Below are positions 5,992 through 10,311 of a stretch of 10,311 nucleotides of DNA, in pieces. The translations under genes and the position numbers were made by a program. The notes below the pieces were generated by a model. It was not told where the DNA came from, did no database searches, and saw only the letters and a program-made list of their open reading frames with translations. The stretch is from Dehalococcoidia bacterium (lineage in GTDB: Bacteria; Chloroflexota; Dehalococcoidia; GIF9; AB-539-J10), in NCBI GenBank assembly GCA_030603485.1, contig JAUVXS010000055.1:1-10311 (forward strand), given 5' to 3'. Position 1 is the stretch's first letter; the number at the start of each line of letters is the position of its first letter.

Positions 5992-6007
5992 AAAAGCGCT
6001 AGCTTTT
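5992..6007. terminator. Possible bidirectional terminator: AAAAGC-GCTA-GCTTTT
   Basis: A 6-bp stem with a 4-nt loop and A/T ends on both sides lies between the end of repeat copy 3 and the stop of the minus-strand kinase gene (6061). It reads as a short intrinsic-type terminator in either direction. The stem is short, so efficiency is uncertain. Confidence 0.45.
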
Positions 6008-6060
6008 CACTGATGGTGCTTTTTATATCTGTTCCTTCCTGCCGCTCTGCTCTAAGACTT

Positions 6061-7113
6061 CTACTGACGTGAAGAGCAGGTTGATGGGCCGAACAAGTGC
6101 CCTGGCACAATCTCCGGTATGATGACCTTCAGCGATGAGGGCACGGTATGGATGGCGATCGGGGTCCTGGTAAAAGTCTCACCGTCCACATGAACTGGCA
6201 GTGGGCGCGCTGACTCGACAACTATTTCACGACATTGGTGGTACTCTACCTTCGGGTCCTGGAGATGTCTATGTGAGAGCACCTTCATGGCTTGCTGCAC
6301 AAAGGTGAAGAAACCGCCTCCCTTGAAAATGCACACATCTAACTTGGCGTCGTTCACACAGGCCTTAGCCCCAATGGCCATCACACCCCCATAGAGTTGA
6401 ATATTGCTAATGACGATAAATGGCGTGCTGACCTTTATGACCGTTCCGTCCAGATTCAGCCAAACATCGGTGCCGGAGTATCGATAAGCTGACTCGATTG
6501 CCGGAAGTACGTATGCCCAGGAGCCTAATGCTCTTTTTTCTTTCGGCGGCATACTCTGGACAATGGCGGCATCAAATCCAATGCCTGCCCACATCAGAAA
6601 GTGGCGACCGGAGAGCTCGCCCATATCGACGGCAACAGTGCGTCCATCTACGAGCACTCGAGCAGCGTCCAATAGCACCTTTCGATAGTAGTTGGCAGGT
6701 AGTGGGCGCGCAATTCTTTCCTCCAGAGCAGCAATCAGCTTGACCGCTTGTGTGCCCGGAAGCATGGGGTTGAGCGCCGGGATACGCATCTGTAATGCCC
6801 ACGAGTTAGTCGTTCCTAGAGGAAGCACCCCCAGCGCCACATCAGTGTTCACCAGCCCGTTTGCTACCTCGTTAATAGTGCCGTCGCCACCGGCGGCAAT
6901 AACTACCCGGGCACCTCTATTGACAGCATGGCGGGCCAGTTCGGTCGCTTCCAGTGGCTTGCTGGTTTCTTGTAACGTGACAGACCACCCGTAGCGCTCC
7001 AAAAAGGCGACCACATTGTCAAGTTCGTGCCTGATGACTACCTGTCCACCAGAAGGATTGTATATCAACTCAGCCTGCATCGGATTCTTAACCATCCCAG
7101 GCAAATCTTGCAC
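6061..7113 (-). CDS. Diacylglycerol kinase-family lipid kinase (YegS/DgkB-like)
   Basis: A 350-aa reading frame with the two-domain fold of soluble bacterial lipid kinases, which transfer phosphate from ATP (or NTP) to diacylglycerol or a related lipid at the membrane face. Numbering is from GTG 7113. 'LIYNPSGG' (16-23) opens the catalytic domain, GGDGT (75-79) is the nucleotide-binding signature with 'INEVANGL' after it, and 'GVLPLGTTNSWA' (95-106) matches the family P-x-GTxN loop. 'GIGFDA' (177-182), 'AKLDV' (256-260) and 'VHVDGE' (307-312) are the conserved C-terminal sites, with acidic residues at 259 and 310. The true start is uncertain. In-frame GTG 7113, ATG 7095 and ATG 7080 all have weak ribosome-binding sites, and the family usually begins a few residues before the 'YNP' motif, which favours 7080. 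The substrate cannot be decided; sphingosine-like or undecaprenol kinases share the fold. Confidence 0.9.
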   Translation of the reverse strand: MQDLPGMVKNPMQAELIYNPSGGQVVIRHELDNVVAFLERYGWSVTLQETSKPLEATELARHAVNRGARVVIAAGGDGTINEVANGLVNTDVALGVLPLGTTNSWALQMRIPALNPMLPGTQAVKLIAALEERIARPLPANYYRKVLLDAARVLVDGRTVAVDMGELSGRHFLMWAGIGFDAAIVQSMPPKEKRALGSWAYVLPAIESAYRYSGTDVWLNLDGTVIKVSTPFIVISNIQLYGGVMAIGAKACVNDAKLDVCIFKGGGFFTFVQQAMKVLSHRHLQDPKVEYHQCREIVVESARPLPVHVDGETFTRTPIAIHTVPSSLKVIIPEIVPGHLFGPSTCSSRQ

Positions 7114-7161
7114 TTTCCCTGGGAACCGTACCCAAATTTAACATAAGTTCATATCCGGGGT

Positions 7162-7189
7162 CCCCAAAAAGTCACAAGACTTTTTGGGG
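7162..7189. repeat. Perfect 12-bp inverted repeat in the divergent kinase/membrane-protein spacer
   Basis: CCCCAAAAAGTC (7162-7173) and GACTTTTTGGGG (7178-7189) form a perfect 12-bp stem with an ACAA loop. It lies upstream of both divergent genes, so it is not a 3'-end terminator for either. It could be an operator, a roadblock insulating the divergent promoters, a structured leader of the kinase transcript, or a small inverted-repeat element. Confidence 0.6.
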
Positions 7190-7280
7190 TCGATTTCTGC
7201 CTTGATTCTCTTTGTCTAGTGAATCCTATTCCTCAAATCGTAACCTGTCAATTTCAAAATAGCCTGACTTTCTCCGCCAC

Positions 7281-7309
7281 TTTTCAAGATGTCCTCCATG
7301 GAGTATAAT
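7281..7309 (+). promoter_or_regulatory. Promoter of the small membrane protein gene
   Basis: TTTTCA (7281-7286), 17 nt, TATAAT (7304-7309). Transcription would begin near 7316, giving a leader of about 20 nt that contains AAGGAG. It may also serve the degV-plsY genes downstream, as no stronger promoter is visible there. Confidence 0.6.
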
Positions 7310-7335
7310 ATTAGTAGAGGGGCAAGGAGAGAGTG

Positions 7336-7566
7336 ATGATATTAAACAAGTTGCTAACACGAAAAGGATGGCGCGTAGTAGCACACTCTATGCTGGCAGT
7401 GGCTGGCATTGGTCTTCTTTATTTATTGTCCAAAATGGTCATCGGAGATGTCCGGCAGGAGGATACGTTAAGCTGGTGGATTTTAGGAGTGGCAATGACC
7501 GCGTCGCTATGGTTGGTGGCGCTTGGAAGTATGCTGACAAAGGCCGAACTAACTGACTGGAAATAA
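7336..7566 (+). CDS. Small membrane protein with two transmembrane helices, 76 aa
   Basis: I do not recognise a family. The ATG at 7336 is preferred over the adjacent GTG at 7333 because AAGGAG (7324-7329) is then 6 nt away. A basic N-terminus (LLTRKGWR) leads into a first hydrophobic span ('HSMLAVAGIGLLYLLSKMVI', about 17-36), then a short acidic turn ('GDVRQEDT', about 37-44). A second span follows ('WWILGVAMTASLWLVALGSML', about 47-67), and then a short polar tail. By the positive-inside rule the N-terminus is cytoplasmic, giving a helical hairpin. It has its own well-formed promoter and sits 181 nt upstream of the DegV/FakB gene. It could assist membrane lipid enzymes encoded nearby, but nothing in the sequence proves it. 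Confidence 0.7.
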   Translation: MILNKLLTRKGWRVVAHSMLAVAGIGLLYLLSKMVIGDVRQEDTLSWWILGVAMTASLWLVALGSMLTKAELTDWK

Positions 7567-7747
7567 TATCGTAGCTGGACTCATGGCTCCTCTCGCCCTG
7601 GTAGCCCGCCCCCGTATGGGGTATCATTTCGTCCCGCAGTTTATGAGCAGGCAGTATCATATCTACAGACGACCCATACTATTTTAGTCCCGTGTGGCGT
7701 CAAGATGATATTGTCTGGGTTGTTTGTTGACGGAAAGGTGAATATTT
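7567..7747. other. Spacer between the small membrane protein gene and degV
   Basis: It contains a short CCCC-GTAT-GGGG palindrome (about 7610-7621) without a T-run, and no clear promoter. An AAAGGTG ribosome-binding site for the next gene lies at 7734-7740. Confidence 0.4.
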
Positions 7748-8602
7748 ATGCCTGATGTAGCTATTGTGACTGATAGCGTTGCCGACCTGCTCACTCAGGT
7801 AGCTGAAGAGTTCGGGATTACAGTGGTTCCACTTGTTGTCCGCTTTGGCACTGAACTCTACCATGATGGTCTTGACCTGAGTCCTGACCAGTTCTATGGA
7901 AAGCTGAAAACCAGCAAGGTTTTGCCTGCGACATCTGTGCCGGCTCCAGCAGCTTTTGCCGGTGCATACGATAAGCTTGCCGAAAAAACAAACGAGATCC
8001 TGGTTATCAGTTTAACTTCCAAGCTGAGTGCTACCTATCAAGTGGCGTTACAAGCCGTAGGGTTGATGAAGAAGCAATGCCGTGTGGAGGTCCTGGACTC
8101 GCAGTGGGGGGTTATGGCACAGGGTTTCATGACAATTACTGCTGCTAAAGCAGCCCAGAATGGAGCCAGCCTTGATGAAGTGCTGGATGTGGCACGTCAC
8201 AGTATCGGCCGGGTGGATATACGTGCTGCCTTTGATACCCTTGAATACCTGCAACGTGGCGCGCGCATCGGCAAAGCGCAAGCCTTTCTTGGTTCATTAC
8301 TCAAGGTAAACCCGATCATCGGCCTCAAGGATGGTGAGGTGTATCCCTGTGCTCGAGAACGCTCCCGAGCTAAGGCGATAGACAACCTGTATAATTTCGC
8401 CGCAAGCTTTGACAACGTTGAAGGGTTAGCTGTAGAGTACGCCACTGACTTAGATGAGGCCAACAGGTTGGTCCAGAGGCTGCAGTCAAAGTATCAGCAA
8501 GTTCCTATTTACCTCTCGCGTGCAAGCCCTGTTATCGGCACGCACGCAGGGCCTAGTCTCATTATTGTTAGCGTGCTTGGAGACAGGCAATCTGCCACCT
8601 AG
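7748..8602 (+). CDS. DegV/FakB family fatty acid-binding protein
   Basis: At 284 aa this is full length for the DegV family, cytosolic proteins that bind a single fatty acid. In characterised systems (FakB) they present it to the kinase FakA for conversion to acyl-phosphate. The N-terminal 'VTDSVADL' (7-14), 'LPATSVPAPAAF' (59-70) and 'ISLTSKLSATYQ' (87-98) are family signatures. 'LDS...G' (116-121), 'LEYLQRGARIGKAQAFLG' (165-182) and 'IGTHAGPS' (263-270) mark the second domain. Thr62, Ser94 and His266 fall where FakB residues hold the fatty acid carboxylate, as I recall the structures, so ligand binding looks intact. An AAAGGTG site lies 7 nt before the ATG. PlsY is encoded 53 nt downstream and consumes acyl-phosphate, which supports a role in exogenous or recycled fatty acid use. 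No FakA (DAK2-domain) gene is in the window. Confidence 0.9.
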   Translation: MPDVAIVTDSVADLLTQVAEEFGITVVPLVVRFGTELYHDGLDLSPDQFYGKLKTSKVLPATSVPAPAAFAGAYDKLAEKTNEILVISLTSKLSATYQVALQAVGLMKKQCRVEVLDSQWGVMAQGFMTITAAKAAQNGASLDEVLDVARHSIGRVDIRAAFDTLEYLQRGARIGKAQAFLGSLLKVNPIIGLKDGEVYPCARERSRAKAIDNLYNFAASFDNVEGLAVEYATDLDEANRLVQRLQSKYQQVPIYLSRASPVIGTHAGPSLIIVSVLGDRQSAT

Positions 8603-8655
8603 CAGCGGTAGAAAATGAGGGAAAATATAGCGGATTCTCAGCGTAAGATGAGAAG

Positions 8656-9270
8656 ATGCTACTAGGTATTCTAAGCATAATCATCGGGTATCTTTTAGGC
8701 TCCATTCCTACAGCCTACATCGTGTCTCGCATGCGTAAAGGCATAGATATTCGGAACGTCGATTCAGGTAACATGGGTGCCGCTAATGTTATCCGCCAAA
8801 TCGGTGCTCATGAAGGCGTTTTTGTCGGTCTCATTGATATCTCGAAGGGGGCGGTTGCTATACTCATTGCACAGACTCTAAACATTTCGGAACTCTGGGT
8901 CTTTGGGACTGGTTTTGGTGCTCTAGTGGGGCATAATTTCTCTGTGTTCGCAGGTTTCAGGGGTGGCAGAGGTTCAGCCACCATTATAGGTATCTTTCTC
9001 GTGCTAGCCCCCGAGGCAATACTTGTTACGCTGGTAATAGTAGCTATTCCGTTCTTTACTACCCGTAAATTTGCGGCGGCTATACTCATTGGATTTGCTC
9101 TGTTGCCTCTGTTTGTCTGGTTGTTGGAAGGCTCGCTGTCGCTAGCACGTTATGCATTAGCTATCGACCTCTTCATGCTGGTCCGCAATCTGTCCGGTAT
9201 TAGACAGGTTCTGGCTAAAGGCGTAATAAAAGACATGATATACGATAGGCAGCACAAGAAAGTAAAATGA
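8656..9270 (+). CDS. plsY: Acyl-phosphate:glycerol-3-phosphate acyltransferase PlsY
   Basis: A 204-aa polytopic membrane enzyme (normal length about 200) that acylates the sn-1 position of glycerol 3-phosphate with acyl-phosphate, the first step of phospholipid synthesis in most bacteria. Hydrophobic spans lie at about 1-22, 55-75, 80-98, 108-132 and 138-158. 'GSIPTAYIVSR' (15-25) is the usual start. Active-site motif 1 is 'DSGNMGAANVIR' (36-47), 'DISKG' lies at 61-65, and motif 2 is 'GHNFSVFAGFRGGRGSAT' (92-109), where the usual GGKG is the conservative GGRG. Motif 3 is weak: 'RNLSGIRQVLAKG' (177-189) lacks the Glu that normally follows the Gly. The ATG at 8656 has only a poor purine-rich ribosome site, so translation may be low or coupled. 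It probably forms one transcript with the DegV gene. Confidence 0.92.
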   Translation: MLLGILSIIIGYLLGSIPTAYIVSRMRKGIDIRNVDSGNMGAANVIRQIGAHEGVFVGLIDISKGAVAILIAQTLNISELWVFGTGFGALVGHNFSVFAGFRGGRGSATIIGIFLVLAPEAILVTLVIVAIPFFTTRKFAAAILIGFALLPLFVWLLEGSLSLARYALAIDLFMLVRNLSGIRQVLAKGVIKDMIYDRQHKKVK

Positions 9271-9469
9271 TGTCATCGGCCGTGGGTTATCCGAGCTTTC
9301 GTAAATAGTCCCGACTGAACAATCGTTAATAATTTATATTCGACAATTTCAAACTTGATTGTGCTCTCTCGGGCATAGTACAGTTATCTACAGACTCTTG
9401 GTAAATAACTATTGGATAACAGGCTTTCTGTAACATTTCAGCGGCTTGTTCGTTAAAAGAGGTGAAGGA
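9271..9469. promoter_or_regulatory. AT-rich spacer upstream of the sigma factor gene, with inverted repeats
   Basis: No gene. GTTATC (9383-9388) and GATAAC (9415-9420) form an inverted repeat around the likely promoter region, and ACAATC (about 9319) pairs with GATTGT (about 9357). A promoter is expected here, but no convincing consensus pair was found, which would fit control by an alternative sigma factor, possibly the one encoded downstream. Confidence 0.35.
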
Positions 9470-10051
9470 GTGAACCAGAACCATTCTGAAGGACAAACAT
9501 CAGATGAGGCTATGTTGGTTCAGAGAGCTATCGGTCATGATGCCGAGGCTTTCGGGAGACTGTATGACATGCATGTCGACAGGGTATATAGACACATTTA
9601 TTACCGGGTAGGCAATGAAGCGGACGCCGAGGACCTGACCCAGCAGGTCTTCTTCAAGGCCTGGCAGGCAATTGGCAAATATAAAAAAATGGCTAGTCCG
9701 TTTGTTGCCTGGCTGATGACCATCAGCCATAACCTGGTGGTAGATTTTTACCGGACTAGAAAGGATAGGGCATATCTCGAAGTTGAAATTCTGGCTGATG
9801 ATTCGGCACCGAGCCCTGAGCGGGCAACCGAAGCCAGTTTTGAGCAGCAGCGTTTGCGGAGGGCGATTTTGCAGCTAAGCGGCGACGAGCAGCAGGTGGT
9901 CATCCTGCGTTTTATCGAGGGTTTTGAGTTCGCTGAAATCGCCTCTCTCATGAAGAAAAAAGAAGGAAATGTCAGGGTCATTCTGCACCGGGCACTGGTT
10001 AAACTCCGTAATATCCTGGAAAAGGAAGGGGACAGAGTTGAAAAAATCTAA
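9470..10051 (+). CDS. ECF-type RNA polymerase sigma factor (sigma-70 family)
   Basis: A 193-aa two-domain sigma factor that directs RNA polymerase to a specific promoter set. Region 2 spans about 28-100: 'LYDMHVDRVYRHIYYRVGNEADAEDLTQQVFFKAW' carries the core-binding and -10-reading helices, and 'FVAWLMTISHNLVVDFYR' completes it. A short acidic linker (104-125) leads to region 4 at about 128-183. There 'LSGDEQQVVILRFIEGFEFAEIASLM' and 'EGNVRVILHRALVKLR' form the helix-turn-helix that reads the -35. No sigma 1 or 3 domain is present. I start at GTG 9470, with AGAGGTG 5 nt upstream; a TTG at 9446 in frame lacks a site. The stop overlaps by 14 nt the start of a microprotein gene, so the regulator is likely translated in step with the sigma factor. 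The controlling signal is unknown. Confidence 0.93.
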   Translation: MNQNHSEGQTSDEAMLVQRAIGHDAEAFGRLYDMHVDRVYRHIYYRVGNEADAEDLTQQVFFKAWQAIGKYKKMASPFVAWLMTISHNLVVDFYRTRKDRAYLEVEILADDSAPSPERATEASFEQQRLRRAILQLSGDEQQVVILRFIEGFEFAEIASLMKKKEGNVRVILHRALVKLRNILEKEGDRVEKI

Positions 10052-10211
10052 AGATATATTCGTCAAGCATGTCAAGGACATCGAGAGAGGCAAGTCTAGC
10101 GTCGAGGATTGCCTGGACAGGTATCCGTCTATCCGTAATCAATTAGAACCGCTACTGAGGACTGCTCTTGAAATTCGAAAAAGGAGAGGAAACGGATTTG
10201 AAAAAGTTTGA
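10038..10211 (+). CDS. 57-aa sigma-linked microprotein, copy 1
   Basis: It starts at TTG 10038 behind GGAAGGGG (about 10023-10030) and overlaps the sigma factor gene by 14 nt. The product begins 'KKSKDIFVKHVKDIERGKSSVEDCLDRYPS' over its first 31 residues, then 'IRNQLEPLLRTALEIRKRR'. The 'D-I-x-x-G-x-S-S-x-E-D-C-L-x-R-Y-P-S-x-R-x-Q-L-E-P-L-L-R-x-A-L' pattern is the soluble N-terminal segment that I associate with proteins next to ECF sigma factors in Chloroflexota, where it is normally fused to a longer, often membrane-bound part. Here it stands alone as two predicted helices and ends within the overlap with the next gene. The obvious role is binding the sigma factor as an anti-sigma or adaptor; that is inferred from position. 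The single Cys is not a zinc motif. A longer upstream in-frame extension to 9969 is unlikely, since it lies wholly inside the sigma gene. Confidence 0.7.
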   Translation: MKKSKDIFVKHVKDIERGKSSVEDCLDRYPSIRNQLEPLLRTALEIRKRRGNGFEKV

Positions 10212-10311
10212 GGACATTCTCGTCCAGTGTATCGAGGACATCAAGGCGGGCAGGTCTAGCATCGAGGATTGCCTGAACAGGTATCCGTCTGTGCGTGAGC
10301 AACTGGAGCCG
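10198..10311 (+). CDS. Sigma-linked microprotein, copy 2 (cut by window end)
   Basis: It starts at TTG 10198, with an AAGGAG/GGAGAGG site at 10181-10189, and stays open to the window edge (38 codons). 'KKFEDILVQCIEDIKAG' then 'RSSIEDCLNRYPSVREQLEP' is a diverged copy of the preceding microprotein and is alignable base by base from TTG onward. It overlaps copy 1 by 14 nt, exactly as copy 1 overlaps the sigma gene. Being cut off, it may be another microprotein or the N-terminus of a longer membrane-anchored anti-sigma protein, which is the usual arrangement for this family. Confidence 0.72.
   Translation, partial: MKKFEDILVQCIEDIKAGRSSIEDCLNRYPSVREQLEP

Larger units (their letters stand above)
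5768..6007 (+). repeat. Dispersed structured repeat, copy 3 (promoter-bearing)
   Basis: This copy matches copy 1 gap-free from 5768 through 5892, with about 73% identity in the 70 nt ending at the start of the transcribed part. Its features keep the same order. CCTCC-A-GGAGG (5768-5778) comes first, then CAAAAG-CCT-CTTTTG (about 5810-5824), TTTAAA (5859-5864), 17 nt, and TATAAT (5882-5887). 'CTGAACACCAC' opens the transcribed part, followed by the imperfect G-rich/C-rich hairpin (5956-5965 with 5970-5979, several mismatches). AAAAGC-GCTA-GCTTTT (5992-6007) closes the element. Relative to copy 1 there is a small insertion of about 4 nt before the hairpin. Downstream is the 3' end of a convergent gene, so this copy drives no protein gene on its own strand. 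That favours an independent RNA or a mobile-type element over a gene leader. Confidence 0.72.

Noticed and set aside
7157..7165. GGGG-T-CCCC as an alternative hairpin competing with the 12-bp stem
   Set aside because: A one-base loop cannot form, so no switch is supported.
7439..7660. 73-codon minus-strand frame opposite the small membrane protein gene
   Set aside because: It is antisense to a gene with a clear promoter, ribosome site and two membrane helices, and has no signals of its own.
9969..10037. N-terminal extension of the first microprotein to ATG 9969
   Set aside because: It lies entirely within the sigma factor's region 4 coding sequence, whereas TTG 10038 has a good ribosome site and matches the start of copy 2.
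1..10311. CRISPR array, transposase or integrase gene, rRNA
   Set aside because: No regularly spaced short repeats, no transposase or recombinase motif, and no rRNA-like sequence was seen on either strand.

Overview
The window looks like a chromosomal segment of an anaerobic, moderate-GC bacterium, most plausibly a Dehalococcoidia-type Chloroflexota. The main clues are an ECF sigma factor followed by tiny proteins of the 'DIxxGxSSxEDCLxRYPSxRxQLEP' type, a 4Fe-4S protein with the CNCCxCCC signature paired with a QueG-like protein, and GTG/TTG starts behind good Shine-Dalgarno sites. The taxonomic guess is an inference; there is no rRNA or complete marker gene here.

Layout, left to right. A DinB-family gene runs off the left edge (minus strand, 1-325). 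A long non-coding stretch ends in the first copy of a dispersed, promoter-bearing repeat (624-849). This copy sits directly ahead of a two-gene plus-strand operon (963-3304) for two iron-sulfur proteins. A second, 5'-shortened copy (3322-3441) follows that operon. Next comes a minus-strand, AT-richer accessory patch holding an unrecognised 185-aa protein (3689-4246) and an exported protein of three about 92-residue beta-type repeats, cut short by an in-frame stop (4633-5547). The third repeat copy (5768-6007) closes this patch. All three copies point the same way, so they bracket two gene blocks.

The right half is lipid metabolism and signalling: a diacylglycerol-kinase-family lipid kinase (minus, 6061-7113), and divergent from it a small two-helix membrane protein, a DegV/FakB fatty-acid-binding protein and the acyl-phosphate:glycerol-3-phosphate acyltransferase PlsY. 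FakB supplies fatty acid for acyl-phosphate synthesis and PlsY consumes acyl-phosphate, so this neighbourhood makes biochemical sense. The lipid kinase would act on later lipids of the same pool.

At the right edge an ECF sigma factor gene overlaps by 14 nt a 57-aa microprotein gene. That gene in turn overlaps by 14 nt a second, diverged copy of itself, which is cut by the window end. The whole start/overlap cassette is duplicated, which suggests an expandable, translationally coupled sigma-regulator module.

The most novel items are (1) the three-copy element with a TATAAT promoter, a G-rich/C-rich hairpin and palindromic ends, and (2) the duplicated sigma-linked microprotein cassette.
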